A stretch of 64,000 nucleotides of DNA from Colwellia polaris (GCF_002104515.1 NZ_NBOE01000002.1:496001-560000), one strand, 5' to 3'. Numbered from the stretch's first letter, positions 53,433 to 63,080 are shown. Notes: a model not told the origin generated them from the sequence alone. Numbers and translations are program-made.

Positions 53433-54221
53433 TTAGTCTTCTAATATCTTATAAAGGATTTTCTTCACGTTTTCAGGTTCGAAAGGTTTGTCGCACATAG
53501 CAGTAACACCTTCAGTGAGAATATTGGCAAGGTGAGTATCATTACTTTCACTAGTCACCATTAAAATTGGAATGTGCGATTGGCCACTTTCACTGCGAAT
53601 ATATCGAGTTAATTCCTTTCCATTGACTTCAGGCATGTTGTAGTCGGTAACCACCAGATCATACATGTTTTCTTTTAATAGATTTATTGCCTCGCTACCA
53701 TCAATCGCTTCGGTTATTTTTAACAGCCCTAAATTATTCAATACACGTTTAATATGGTTTCTAGCTAAACGGCTGTCGTCAACGAGTAAAACACGTATTT
53801 GGTGAACATCAAAATATTCTAGCTCTAATTCATCGGTTGATAATAAATCAATCGTTGTACTAAGCGCTGTTGCGAGGTGATTAGAAGTAAATGGCTTGGG
53901 TAATAAGGCAATAACCCCAGATTGTTTAAACTCTTCTAAGTGTTCACGACGATGCTCACTAGTGACTAGCATAAAAGGTGTATCGGCTATTGCGGGGGTG
54001 TTACGAACCTTGTGTAGCAGTTCAATTGCATCACCATCATCAAAATACATAGCACTTGTAATTAAATCGCGAGGATGTAGTTTAGCGCTATCAAATGCCT
54101 CTGTAATATTTTTAGCTTCAGCAACTTGTGTAATACCTTGCTGTTTAAGCTCTTTAATGATGATTTTTCGCTGTAAATCGGAAGGTTCAACAACCAGTAA
54201 AGATAATTCGTTTGGATTCAT
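53433..54221 (-). CDS. Tandem receiver-domain protein; first receiver degenerate
   Basis: This 262-residue protein consists of two receiver domains and no output domain. The second (about 140-262) is intact: acidic pair VLLVDDSRLARN, acceptor Asp in LVVTDYNMPEVNG, TSES and CDKPFEP. The first (about 5-125) has LVVEPSDLQ, with Glu-Pro in place of the acidic pair. It also has ITSAMYFDDGD, where Ala occupies the acceptor position, although KPF is retained. The first domain is therefore likely a pseudo-receiver for protein contact. CheY-like adaptor or phosphate sink roles are possible. It starts 33 nt after the yciH stop. Confidence 0.9.
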   Translation of the reverse strand: MNPNELSLLVVEPSDLQRKIIIKELKQQGITQVAEAKNITEAFDSAKLHPRDLITSAMYFDDGDAIELLHKVRNTPAIADTPFMLVTSEHRREHLEEFKQSGVIALLPKPFTSNHLATALSTTIDLLSTDELELEYFDVHQIRVLLVDDSRLARNHIKRVLNNLGLLKITEAIDGSEAINLLKENMYDLVVTDYNMPEVNGKELTRYIRSESGQSHIPILMVTSESNDTHLANILTEGVTAMCDKPFEPENVKKILYKILED

Positions 54222-54254
54222 AATATCACTTATAATTGTATTCTAAATTGCGTT

Positions 54255-54653
54255 TTAGCCGCCAATAAACTTTACTTTAAAACCATTTTTTTCTAGCACT
54301 GCTTTTATCTCTTCGCGTTTATCGCCTTGAACTTCTATAACTTCACCAACAACGCTACCACCGGTGCCGCAAGTTTTTTTAAGCTTTGTAGCAAGTGACT
54401 TTAGGGCCTTATTATCAAGTCCTAAACCGCTGATGGTAACAACACCTTTACCTTTTCTGCCTTTCGTTTCTCTGCGTACTTTGGCAAAACCATCAGAAGG
54501 GGTTACGGCCACATTTTTACTCTGGCTTATTCTTCCTTCTGCGGTTGAATAGACTAGATTTTCATCGTGAGGTGTTTCTTGCTGAGTTGTATCTTTGCTA
54601 CTTTTACCAAATGCACTGGCTAAGTCGCTAAGGCTATTAAATGTTTTTGTCAT
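54255..54653 (-). CDS. yciH: SUI1/eIF1-like protein YciH
   Basis: This 132-residue SUI1-domain protein has a C-terminal core (about 60-132) KGRKGKGVVTISGLGLDNKALKSLATKLKKTCGTGGSVVGEVIEVQGDKREEIKAVLEKNGFKVKF, the standard YciH match. The N-terminal 55 residues are polar and variable. YciH can perform eIF1-like start-site discrimination in vitro and modulates translation under stress in E. coli. It is downstream of etfBA, separated by a terminator, and 33 nt before the tandem-receiver gene, so those two may form an operon. Confidence 0.95.
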   Translation of the reverse strand: MTKTFNSLSDLASAFGKSSKDTTQQETPHDENLVYSTAEGRISQSKNVAVTPSDGFAKVRRETKGRKGKGVVTISGLGLDNKALKSLATKLKKTCGTGGSVVGEVIEVQGDKREEIKAVLEKNGFKVKFIGG

Positions 54654-54671
54654 AGTTATTTCTATATTTTA

Positions 54672-54703
54672 GATAAAATAAAACCACTACTAGAGTGGCT
54701 TTA
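54672..54703 (-). terminator. Terminator of etfBA
   Basis: CCACT (54684-54688), loop ACTAG, AGTGG (54694-54698). On the minus strand the stem is flanked by AAAG and followed by TTTTATTTTAT. It lies about 85 nt past the etfA stop and about 20 nt before yciH. Confidence 0.7.
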
Positions 54704-54786
54704 TTATATACCTGTTTTGTTTCAATTACATAATTGTGTAAAACAGCTGCTAGTTGAGCTAGCTATGTTTAGTATGACTAATTAAC

Positions 54787-55713
54787 TTAAAGTTTGCCTT
54801 CTAACTCAGGCAATGCGTCAAATAAGTCAGCTACTAAGCCGTAATCTGCTACTTGGAAGATTGGTGCTTCAGGATCTTTGTTAATAGCCACAATAACTTT
54901 AGAGTCTTTCATACCTGCTAAATGTTGAATAGCACCAGAAATACCCACAGCTATGTATAAGTCAGGGGCAACAATTTTACCTGTTTGGCCAACTTGCATA
55001 TCGTTTGGAACAAAACCCGCATCAACTGCGGCACGAGAAGCACCAATAGCAGCGCCTAACTTGTCAGCTATACCTTCAAGTAACTTGAAGTTTTCGCCAT
55101 TTTGCATACCACGACCACCAGAAATAACGATGCTTGCTGCGCCTAAGTCAGGTCTTTCTGAAACAGAAAGTTCATCGTTTACGTGGCTTGAATTACCCGC
55201 ATCGGTAGCTTTATCTAGTGCTACAATTTCAGCACTACCGTCTGTAGCAACAGCGTCGAAACCTGTTGAACGTACTGTAATGACTTTCTTGCTATCTAAG
55301 CTTTGTACAGTGGCAATTGCATTACCCGCATAAATTGGACGAACAAAAGTGTCGCTACTTTCTACGGCTATAATGTCTGAAATTTGCGTAACATCTAATA
55401 ATGCTGCAACACGTGGCATAAAGTTTTTGCCCGTAGTAAGTGCTGTTGCAATTACGTGGTCGTAATCAGCGGCAAGCTCAGTCACTAAAAGAGAAACATT
55501 TTCAGCTAGTTGGTGTTCGTATGCAGCATTGTCAGCAACTAATACTTTAGATACACCATTTACTTTACTTGCAGCTTCTGCAACTGCTTGACAGTTACTA
55601 CCTGCAACTAACATATGAATGTCACCACCAATAGCTTGGGCAGCAGCAACTGTTTTTAGTGTATCGGCTTTTAATTCGCTATTATCGTGTTCTGCGTATA
55701 CTAAAATGCTCAT
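54787..55713 (-). CDS. etfA: Electron transfer flavoprotein alpha subunit
   Basis: EtfA binds FAD and, with EtfB, carries electrons from acyl-CoA dehydrogenases to ETF:ubiquinone oxidoreductase. Its 308 residues include the FAD domain signature [26 protein letters not shown], then [50 protein letters not shown]. It overlaps etfB by 4 nt (ATGA), so translation is coupled in 1:1 stoichiometry. A terminator follows. Confidence 0.97.
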   Translation of the reverse strand: MSILVYAEHDNSELKADTLKTVAAAQAIGGDIHMLVAGSNCQAVAEAASKVNGVSKVLVADNAAYEHQLAENVSLLVTELAADYDHVIATALTTGKNFMPRVAALLDVTQISDIIAVESSDTFVRPIYAGNAIATVQSLDSKKVITVRSTGFDAVATDGSAEIVALDKATDAGNSSHVNDELSVSERPDLGAASIVISGGRGMQNGENFKLLEGIADKLGAAIGASRAAVDAGFVPNDMQVGQTGKIVAPDLYIAVGISGAIQHLAGMKDSKVIVAINKDPEAPIFQVADYGLVADLFDALPELEGKL

Positions 55714-56462
55714 GAGATCACCTTCGCTTCATTCTTTAATTTTTCTACTAACTCATCAATGCTTTCAACAACAATACCTGCTTTGCGCTCTGCAGGAGGT
55801 GTTACCTTAATTAAATTAGTACGTGCAGTTAAATCAATACCGAAATCAGCGGCTGATTTTACATTTAATGGTTTACGCTTTGCTTTCATAATATTAGGTA
55901 ATGAAGCATAACGAGGCTCGTTTAAGCGCAGGTCTGTTGTTACGATAGCAGGCAGTGTTAAGGCGATAGTTTGTAAACCACTATCAACTTCACGCGTTAC
56001 ATTTACTTTGTCGCCATCTATTTTAACAGCTGAAGCAAAGGTACCTTGTGGCATACCTGTTAGCGCCGCTAACATTTGACCCGTTTGATTGTTGTCGCTA
56101 TCAATTGCTTGTTTACCAAGAATAACCAATTGCGGTTGCTCTTCTTCAACTACTTTTTGTAAAAGTTTAGCAACGTTAATTGAGTCTAAGTTTTCTTCTG
56201 TATCAATTTGAATAGCACGGTCAGCACCTAATGCAAGAGCAGTTCTTAACTGTTCTTGGCATGATTTGTTGCCAATTGATACTGCAATAACTTCAGTTAC
56301 TGTGCCCGCTTCTTTTAATCGAACGGCTTCTTCAACTGCAATTTCACAGAAAGGGTTGATTGCCATTTTTACATTAGCAAGATCGACATTGGAATTGTCT
56401 GCTTTCACACGTACTTTTACGTTATAGTCAATAACGCGTTTGATGGGTACTAATACTTTCAT
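55710..56462 (-). CDS. etfB: Electron transfer flavoprotein beta subunit
   Basis: EtfB is the AMP-binding partner of EtfA. It has 250 residues. The N-terminus [20 protein letters not shown] and the AMP site [25 protein letters not shown] are present, with the recognition loop [26 protein letters not shown] lies 6 nt before the ATG. It is divergent from the ETF:ubiquinone oxidoreductase gene, and the shared 290-nt region has PsrA-type operators, consistent with joint control by fatty-acid status. Confidence 0.97.
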   Translation of the reverse strand: MKVLVPIKRVIDYNVKVRVKADNSNVDLANVKMAINPFCEIAVEEAVRLKEAGTVTEVIAVSIGNKSCQEQLRTALALGADRAIQIDTEENLDSINVAKLLQKVVEEEQPQLVILGKQAIDSDNNQTGQMLAALTGMPQGTFASAVKIDGDKVNVTREVDSGLQTIALTLPAIVTTDLRLNEPRYASLPNIMKAKRKPLNVKSAADFGIDLTARTNLIKVTPPAERKAGIVVESIDELVEKLKNEAKVIS

Positions 56463-56683
56463 CGTTGCCTCTGATTATGCATGTTGCATGTAATGTTGGT
56501 TAAACTAAAGTTAATTCAACTTAACGCTGTAATTATGGGTTGAAAGACTACTTGTAGATAACGTTTACGTCAACGTCTTCTGTTGATATCGTTACTCAAA
56601 TTGCACTTTAAATAAATATTATCAGTAAATAATGTAATACAGGATAGTATTTAACACGAAAATATCTATAATGTTTGATATTA

Positions 56684-56718
56684 TCAAACAGGTGTTTGAA
56701 AATCAAACATGTGTTTGA
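56684..56718. promoter_or_regulatory. Two PsrA-type operators between etfBA and the ETF-QO gene
   Basis: TCAAACAGGTGTTTGA (56684-56699) and TCAAACATGTGTTTGA (56703-56718) are perfect dyads, centres 19 bp apart. They are flanked by half-sites TGTTTGA (56672-56678) and TCAAACA (56724-56730). The half-site CAAAC/GTTTG is that of PsrA, the TetR-type fatty-acid regulator whose known targets in gammaproteobacteria include etf genes. A TATAAT at 56667-56672 would place the start site inside the operators. Confidence 0.75.
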
Positions 56719-56752
56719 ATATTTCAAACAAAATTGAATGAGGGGAGAAATT

Positions 56753-58402
56753 ATGGAACGCGAATCAATGGAATTTGACGTTGTAATTGTTGGTGCCGGT
56801 CCTGCAGGCCTTTCAACTGCTTGTCAACTAATGAAGTTAGCACAAGAAAAAGAACAAGAGCTTATGGTGTGCGTAGTTGAGAAGGGCTCAGAAGTTGGTG
56901 CTCATATTCTTTCAGGTGCTGTTTTTGAACCGCGCGCTTTAACTGAGCTGTTTCCCGATTGGAAAGAAAAAGGTGCCCCTTTAAATACTGCCGTTACGGG
57001 CGATGATATTTATTTATTCAATGGCGAAGATAGCTCGGTTAAATTACCTAACTTTAGTGTGCCTAAAACTATGCACAACGAAGGTAATTACATTGTTAGT
57101 ATGGGTAATGTTTGTCGATGGTTAGCAGAGCAAGCAGAACAGCTAGGTGTTGAAATATTCCCAGGCTTTCCAGCGCAAGACGTAATTTATAATGAAGACG
57201 GCAGTGTTGGTGGTGTTATCACGGGGGATATGGGGCTAGATAAAGATGGTAAGCCTAAAGATTCGTTTATGCCAGGTATGGAACTAAAAGCAAAATATAC
57301 TGTTTTTGCCGAAGGTTGTCGTGGGCATTTAGGTAAAGAATTAATTGCTAAGTTTGCTTTAGACGCTAATAAATCACCACAACATTATGGTTTAGGCTTT
57401 AAAGAAATTTGGGATATTGACCCTGAAAAACATCAAGAAGGTTTAGTCGTGCATTCTGCTGGTTGGCCGCTTGATAAAGACACTAATGGTGGCGGATATT
57501 TATATCACGCAGAGAACAACCAAGTATTTGTTGGCTTAATTGTTGACCTTAACTATAGCAACCCGCATTTAAGTCCGTTCGATGAGTTTCAGCGTTACAA
57601 GCATCATCCAAAAGTTGCTCAATACCTTGAAGGTGGTAAGCGCGTATCTTATGGTGCTAGGGCAATGGCCAAAGGTGGTTTTAACTCATTACCTAAGATG
57701 ACAATGCCAGGTGGCGTTTTAGTGGGGTGTGATGCAGGTACAATTAACTTCGCCAAAATTAAGGGTAATCATACCGCGATGAAATCAGGTATGTTAGCGG
57801 CAGAGACTATTTTTGAAGCGTTAGCATCGGGCGATGAAGGTGGTAAAGACCTTACTGGTTTTACAGATAAGTATCAAAATTCTTGGTTATACGAAGAACT
57901 TTACAATACTCGCAACTTTGGCCCTGCTATGCATAAGTTTGGTACCTTTTGGGGCGGCGCTTATAATACGGTAGATCAAAATTTCTTTGGTGGTAAATTA
58001 CCCTTTAACTTTAAAGATGACAGCTTAGATCACGAGCAACTGAAGCTAGCAGCTGATGCACCAGTAATTAACTATCCTAAGCCTGATAATAAATTAAGTT
58101 TTGATAAATTAACCTCGGTATTTTTATCAAATACTAATCATGAAGAAGAGCAGCCTTGTCATTTAAAGTTAGCTGATAGTAGTATTCCGATTGATGTGAA
58201 CTTAGTGAAATTTAATGAACCAGCACAACGTTATTGTCCGGCAGGGGTTTATGAGGTTGAAAGCACACCAGAAGGTGATAAATTTGTGATTAATTCACAA
58301 AACTGTGTGCACTGTAAAACCTGTGATATTAAAGACCCGAGTCAGAATATTACTTGGGTAACACCAGAAGGTACTGGTGGGCCGAATTACCCTAACATGT
58401 AA
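56753..58402 (+). CDS. Electron transfer flavoprotein:ubiquinone oxidoreductase
   Basis: This monotopic inner-membrane flavo-iron-sulfur enzyme passes electrons from ETF to ubiquinone. Start is ATG 56753 (549 residues), with GGGGAG 5 nt upstream. An earlier in-frame ATG at 56738 precedes that ribosome site and is unlikely. FAD site: VVIVGAGPAGLSTACQL. The ubiquinone-binding middle includes GAHILSGAVFEP and GCDAGTINFAKIKGNHTAMKSGMLAAE. The C-terminal [4Fe-4S] ligands are in RYCPAGVYEV and NCVHCKTCDIKDP. It is transcribed away from etfBA, probably under the same regulator. Confidence 0.96.
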   Translation: MERESMEFDVVIVGAGPAGLSTACQLMKLAQEKEQELMVCVVEKGSEVGAHILSGAVFEPRALTELFPDWKEKGAPLNTAVTGDDIYLFNGEDSSVKLPNFSVPKTMHNEGNYIVSMGNVCRWLAEQAEQLGVEIFPGFPAQDVIYNEDGSVGGVITGDMGLDKDGKPKDSFMPGMELKAKYTVFAEGCRGHLGKELIAKFALDANKSPQHYGLGFKEIWDIDPEKHQEGLVVHSAGWPLDKDTNGGGYLYHAENNQVFVGLIVDLNYSNPHLSPFDEFQRYKHHPKVAQYLEGGKRVSYGARAMAKGGFNSLPKMTMPGGVLVGCDAGTINFAKIKGNHTAMKSGMLAAETIFEALASGDEGGKDLTGFTDKYQNSWLYEELYNTRNFGPAMHKFGTFWGGAYNTVDQNFFGGKLPFNFKDDSLDHEQLKLAADAPVINYPKPDNKLSFDKLTSVFLSNTNHEEEQPCHLKLADSSIPIDVNLVKFNEPAQRYCPAGVYEVESTPEGDKFVINSQNCVHCKTCDIKDPSQNITWVTPEGTGGPNYPNM

Positions 58403-58450
58403 TTTAGCTTGCTTGAGAATAATTGCTTAACTGCTGATTGTTCAACTGAT

Positions 58451-58484
58451 AAAAAAAACCTGCATTTGCAGGTTTTTTATTTTG
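58451..58484. terminator. Terminator of the ETF-QO gene, bidirectional
   Basis: CCTGCA (58459-58464), loop TT, TGCAGG (58467-58472), with A run before and TTTTTT after. It is convergent with the DUF2884 gene, about 100 nt beyond. Confidence 0.92.
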
Positions 58485-58583
58485 TTGCTTGAGAAATAAA
58501 ACACTCAGCTTGAAGTAGCGTTTCGATAATCAATAGATAACCCGAGCGAGTATAATTTGAATAAGTCTCGACTTGAACTACAA

Positions 58584-59357
58584 CTAGTTGGTTTCAATTA
58601 AGTTGAACTCAGCCAAAGCAGGTATTTCTAATTGAAGTTTATTTTCTATCTCATCTAACTTCATTAACGTTGAACAAATTATTTCGGCCTTATTTTCTAA
58701 AGCGTTAGCTTGTTTGCTAATATCTAACTTTATGTCATTTCCCATGGTTTCTATACGCTGGTCAAAGGTTTCAACGCGTTGTTCTGTACTTTGTTCTTCT
58801 TTATGGGTCATGGCTTCACCAACGGCGATTAAAATTGTGCCAACAGAATCAGTCACAATGGCTTCTATTTCACTTTCGAATTCACCGGCAAAAATCTCAT
58901 CAAAATCATCGAAATCTTGTGGTGCAATATAGTAGCTTTCGTCACTGTGGTTAAAGCGAGAGCGCAGTCGCCATTTCATTTCATCAAATTTTTCTTGGAA
59001 CTGTTGATGCGAAGCGCTGTTTTCGCCGGTTAGGCTGCTAATGACTTTGTTAACCGCTTTTAATCCTAATTCAACGCCTTCAATCGCTATTGATACAATT
59101 GCAGGGACTTGTGATCTTATTCCTTGTGTATATTCACTTAATTGCACTTTTTGCTCACTGGTGAGCTGAATTTCACGACCTTTAACAAATAATTGGTGCG
59201 GGCCGTTTATTTGCACATAAGTTTGTCCTTGGTTAACTATGCGCAGATGTGCTGGGTCAATTATTACACCATAGTTAAAATTAATATCACATTGTTGTGC
59301 GCTTGCTGTGCTAATACATAAGCAAACTATTAAAAGGCTGCGAGCAATAAATGCCAT
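58584..59357 (-). CDS. DUF2884 (YggN-like) periplasmic protein
   Basis: This 257-residue exported protein resembles E. coli YggN, a protein of unknown function. It has a signal peptide (1-20, ending TASAQ). The mature part begins CDINFNYGVIIDPAHLRIV, followed by a short beta region (INGPHQLFVKGREIQLTSEQKVQLSEY) and a long helical domain. The RVETFDQRIETMGNDIKLDI segment is coiled-coil-like. Two cysteines (C23 and the one in EIICSTLM) match YggN positions. GGAG lies 7 nt before the ATG. It is 37 nt downstream of the DUF342 gene, so cotranscription is possible. Confidence 0.87.
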   Translation of the reverse strand: MAFIARSLLIVCLCISTASAQQCDINFNYGVIIDPAHLRIVNQGQTYVQINGPHQLFVKGREIQLTSEQKVQLSEYTQGIRSQVPAIVSIAIEGVELGLKAVNKVISSLTGENSASHQQFQEKFDEMKWRLRSRFNHSDESYYIAPQDFDDFDEIFAGEFESEIEAIVTDSVGTILIAVGEAMTHKEEQSTEQRVETFDQRIETMGNDIKLDISKQANALENKAEIICSTLMKLDEIENKLQLEIPALAEFNLIETN

Positions 59358-59394
59358 TACAACACTCCATTTTTGTCGGGGTTTTAGGTAAGGT

Positions 59395-61080
59395 TTATAT
59401 TGAAACTAATGGACTGATATGAACTTTTCTTTCTTTGTATTTAAAACGACTTGGACCATATTCACGAAGGCTTTTTTCTTGAAACTCTCCAATCGTTACT
59501 TGAACACCATGATAAACTCTTTCGTTAGCTTCAACAAATACGTTATTCATGTACTCTTGTAATATCTCATCAAGTGATTCTTTTTCAAAAACTAGCTCTG
59601 TTATCTTCTCTATATGGTACTTATAGTTAGCTGCTACTTTTGTTAACAACTCTGGCTTCGCTTTCTCTTTTGGTAAGCTTTTTAATTTAGTGGCGGCAAC
59701 TCTTAACTCGTTAGATTGGTCAGTTTCAGTTTTAATGGCGTGATCAATTTGTTTGATTCTTTGCAAATAATCATTCATTTTATCTGAGAAAGTAATAATG
59801 GTGAAACTACCTGCTGTGGCACCAATAATACCGGCACTTACAAACTCTCCTGCACTAGTATAACCAGCAATAAGCTTACCGTTGGCTCGATCTTTGTTTC
59901 CAACCCATAAACTTTTATCAACTCTGATGATATTGTGCATTACTTGTTTTTCAACTCTTAATGAGTCACAAGCGATATCAGCGTATTGGCTGTATTTTGC
60001 GTAAACTTTACCACCTGCTTTGATATTAACGCTCATTCTTGCTTTTGACACATCGAGCACTTCAATATCTTGTTTTTTACCAATAATACCATTGCCAATC
60101 GTAATATCTCTTCCAGCATCTAGCGTAGCAGATTCAACAAAACCGCCGATTGATATATCCCCGGTTGCTGTCACCTTCATGCCTTCACCGACATTACCGT
60201 CGATTATAACACTGCCTTCAAACTTCACATGGCCGGTACTAATATCGACACTTTTAAGGCGATAAACACTGTCAACTTCCATACCATTTTCAATAATACG
60301 AGGAAGCCCAATTAGGGTGGAAATTAATATGCTGCTATTTTTCTCGCTTAAAACCGTACCTTCCCCAACACACATTTCAATGTCAGCACCTGGTGAGGGA
60401 TGTAGTATTTCACCGGTAACGGTATATCCTAAAATGCCTTCAGTGTATGGAATTTTTTTCGCGAGAGGGTCTCCAACTTTTACACAAATTATATCACCTA
60501 AGTCACGCATATCTACGCTGCCGTCATCACGTTCTTTTGGTTGTAATATTCGATCTTGTGCGCTTTCAACTAAGTGTTTTATATAGGCGTTTTTGCCATC
60601 AATAGGAAGTTTACCATGTGCTATTTCACCTTTAACAACAGAGCCTGACTGCTCTTTAGTTGCTCGCTCAGCAAGTTTAACTAGCTGTTCTTTACTAAAA
60701 CCTTTACAGACATTACTCGCCTGAGCTAAGTTTAAAATCTCTTTTGCACTAAAGTGTTTACCACCGAACGCCGTGGTAATTTCTGCAGTGGCTGACATTA
60801 AATCGCCGGCAACTTCAATTGCAAACGTTGCGTCGCGTCGCTCAAGTATTTGATACTTTATTTCTCGGCCTGTATGACCTTCTTTTAAGGGCTTTAAAAC
60901 ACTTTTAAGTTCAGCAATGGCATTCTTAACATTACCATTAACAACATATAAATTACGGTAGGAGGAATTTTCAATTAATTCTTGAATATCAGCCACCGTT
61001 AGTACTGATTCTGTTTTGATTGGAGACAGCACTAGGTCTATATTATCTTTATTGTTACTTACTAATCTCGCCTTTGTCAC
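59395..61080 (-). CDS. DUF342 / FapA-like protein
   Basis: This 561-residue cytoplasmic protein has a central beta-solenoid (about 175-410): GVEDS-like turns such as GSVIIDGNVGEGMKVTATGDISIGG, then AGRDITIGNGIIG and KAGGKVYAKYSQYADIACDSLRVEKQVMHN. A coiled-coil region (about 430-510) and a small C-terminal beta segment follow. The N-terminal 160 residues are less conserved. This matches DUF342/FapA proteins. Vibrio FapA controls polar flagellar assembly, but no flagellar genes are present here, so the function is open. The start is GTG with GGAG about 10 nt upstream. A 108-residue gene ends 37 nt upstream on the same strand. Confidence 0.85.
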   Translation of the reverse strand: MTKARLVSNNKDNIDLVLSPIKTESVLTVADIQELIENSSYRNLYVVNGNVKNAIAELKSVLKPLKEGHTGREIKYQILERRDATFAIEVAGDLMSATAEITTAFGGKHFSAKEILNLAQASNVCKGFSKEQLVKLAERATKEQSGSVVKGEIAHGKLPIDGKNAYIKHLVESAQDRILQPKERDDGSVDMRDLGDIICVKVGDPLAKKIPYTEGILGYTVTGEILHPSPGADIEMCVGEGTVLSEKNSSILISTLIGLPRIIENGMEVDSVYRLKSVDISTGHVKFEGSVIIDGNVGEGMKVTATGDISIGGFVESATLDAGRDITIGNGIIGKKQDIEVLDVSKARMSVNIKAGGKVYAKYSQYADIACDSLRVEKQVMHNIIRVDKSLWVGNKDRANGKLIAGYTSAGEFVSAGIIGATAGSFTIITFSDKMNDYLQRIKQIDHAIKTETDQSNELRVAATKLKSLPKEKAKPELLTKVAANYKYHIEKITELVFEKESLDEILQEYMNNVFVEANERVYHGVQVTIGEFQEKSLREYGPSRFKYKERKVHISPLVSI

Positions 61081-61117
61081 ACGCCTAAAACTCCATTACT
61101 GCATAGTGTCATCGTTT

Positions 61118-61444
61118 CTATATGTAATTTTGCTGATGAACTTTTATAAAATTTATTGTGCCTACTTTTGAATAATCTAGTTTATATTCTTTGTTATCTA
61201 AGGCTTGAACAAATATTAACGTTTTTTCTTCGCCGAAGACTTCAGCCATACTAACATCTACTAGCTCTTGGTAAGCTTTTTTTGCTTCAGAGCGCTTAAC
61301 GGGCATTACGCCATTATATAGTTCGATACTCGCATGACCTACTATCACCACAGGGTGATTTCCATTAACAACAAGTAAATCAAACTTTCTATTTTTGTGA
61401 ATAATGGTATTTCTACCACTAGTGATAAAGTTCTTTTCGTTCAA
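61118..61444 (-). CDS. Unrecognised 108-residue protein upstream of the DUF342 gene
   Basis: I do not recognise this family. The best start is TTG 61444: AGGAG lies exactly 6 nt upstream, whereas the GTG at 61480 has no ribosome site. The 108 residues start MNEKNFITSGRNTIIHKN. A beta-rich middle follows (FDLLVVNGNHPVVIVGHASIELYNG), then a helix (RSEAKKAYQELVDVSMAEVFGEEK) and a final strand. There is no signal peptide or membrane segment. Linkage 37 nt upstream of the DUF342/FapA-like gene suggests a shared task. Confidence 0.72.
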   Translation of the reverse strand: MNEKNFITSGRNTIIHKNRKFDLLVVNGNHPVVIVGHASIELYNGVMPVKRSEAKKAYQELVDVSMAEVFGEEKTLIFVQALDNKEYKLDYSKVGTINFIKVHQQNYI

Positions 61445-61642
61445 AGTATTCTCCTTTATGTTAAATCGGTTTCTACGCACTCTTTAACGGCTTAAGCACA
61501 CTTTAAATTTATCTAATTGACGATGACCATTTATTGTTAATAATAAACTTGAACTACCCATGTATCCTTATTACTAAATATATAAACAATTGAATTACTA
61601 AGCAATATAAAAACTTTATCTTTATCCGTTTCAGGTATTTGT

Positions 61643-62923
61643 TTAATTTACTCGGTTATAGTTTGGGCTTTCTTCACTGTTGATTAAAAGTCTTCGAATT
61701 AAATCTAAGCTTCTAGCAGCAACCAGTTGTTGAAAGTACTTTCTAGCTACAGGAATGCAGTAATACTTTGCCTGTAAAGTGTGCTTCCCACCCCAAGCTA
61801 TCCAAACTGAACCTACGGGCTTTTCTGCTGTTCCGCCATCAGGCCCTGCTATACCAGAAACAGCAATAACGAAATCAGCACTTGATTGTTCTAATGCGCC
61901 TTCAGCCATAGCTAACACCGTTTGTTTACTTACTGCGCCATAATTTACTAACGTTTGGTTAGGCACATTAAGCAGCTTTGTTTTCATGCTATTTGAGTAA
62001 GTAATAAAACCCGCTTCAAACACGGCAGAGGAACCTGGTATTGCGGTAATTTGACTGGCAATTAACCCACCTGTGCAAGACTCAGCCACCGTGATTTTTT
62101 GTTTTGTTTGAGCTAGCAGAGGTACGACATATTCTGCGATAGTGGTGTTGTTATTTTTTCCTAAACCTAAAACATGATCACCCATCAACAAGCTCAGTTT
62201 ACTTTGCCACTCAGCTAGAATTGTTTGCTCTTGTGTACCTTGAACACTTAATTTAACTTCTAAAAGTGGCATTGCTGCTCTAAAGCCAATAGCTATTTCT
62301 TTTGGCCAATTGGGCATTTTGTCATTTATAAGAGCTTGTAACGTAGATTCACCTAATCCAAAAGTCTGCATACGAGACATATTAAACGTAGTCGAATCAG
62401 GAAATAATGTTTTTAAAGTAGGGATTATCTCATCTTTTAACATATGAGTTAATTCGCTTGGTACGCCAGGAGTACATAAAATAAGGCATTGATTTAAAAC
62501 CATGCTAAACCCTACAGCACTACCTGTTTCATTGGCAATAATATCGCATCCCAAAGGTAGATAAGCTTGTTTTAAGTTTGGCTTGTTCAGCGTGGTTTGT
62601 CTTCGCTGTGCCCAGTTTTTTAAATGGAGGTGTGCCTTTGAATTTAATTCAAGCTCAACGTTACATGCTAGTGCTAAAGCTTGTGAAGTGAGGTCGTCTA
62701 CCGTTGGGCCAAGGCCGCCGTTAATAATAAGAATGTCGCCAGATTGACTTAGTTTAGTGATTTCTGCTTGTAAAAGCGCTAAGTCATCAGCAATAGTCAC
62801 TTTTTTTCTAATTGTTAAGCCAATATCGTTAAGCTGTTCAGCAAACATGAGTGAGTTAGTGTCGATAACATCACCATTCATTAATTCGTCACCCGTTAAC
62901 AATAAATTCACTTGCTTAGCCAT
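61643..62923 (-). CDS. cinA: CinA-family protein (NMN deamidase / competence-damage-inducible type)
   Basis: This 426-residue, two-domain protein starts at ATG 62923, with GGAG 4-5 nt upstream. An ATG nine codons earlier lacks a ribosome site. The N-terminal MoCF-like domain (1-165) has LLTGDELMNGDVIDTNS and INGGLGPTVDDLTS. The C-terminal PncC domain (about 265-420) has VAESCTGGLIASQITAIPGSSAVFEAGFITYSN with the catalytic Ser/Lys/Tyr set, and VSGIAGPDGGTAEKPVGSVWIAW. CinA proteins hydrolyse ADP-ribose and/or deamidate NMN for pyridine-nucleotide salvage. It is divergent from the second solute-binding gene across about 160 nt. Confidence 0.95.
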   Translation of the reverse strand: MAKQVNLLLTGDELMNGDVIDTNSLMFAEQLNDIGLTIRKKVTIADDLALLQAEITKLSQSGDILIINGGLGPTVDDLTSQALALACNVELELNSKAHLHLKNWAQRRQTTLNKPNLKQAYLPLGCDIIANETGSAVGFSMVLNQCLILCTPGVPSELTHMLKDEIIPTLKTLFPDSTTFNMSRMQTFGLGESTLQALINDKMPNWPKEIAIGFRAAMPLLEVKLSVQGTQEQTILAEWQSKLSLLMGDHVLGLGKNNNTTIAEYVVPLLAQTKQKITVAESCTGGLIASQITAIPGSSAVFEAGFITYSNSMKTKLLNVPNQTLVNYGAVSKQTVLAMAEGALEQSSADFVIAVSGIAGPDGGTAEKPVGSVWIAWGGKHTLQAKYYCIPVARKYFQQLVAARSLDLIRRLLINSEESPNYNRVN

Positions 62924-63080
62924 ACTGCTCCAAAATTCAATTATACTCATGCTTTATGTTAACGAAAAAATAGCTGAATTGCGCAGTAATTTTTATTTAT
63001 TAACTTGTCTGTTTTTTACACCGACAACAATATGCATTATGATTATTAGATTCATTAAAACTCACAAGTTAGGTATACAA

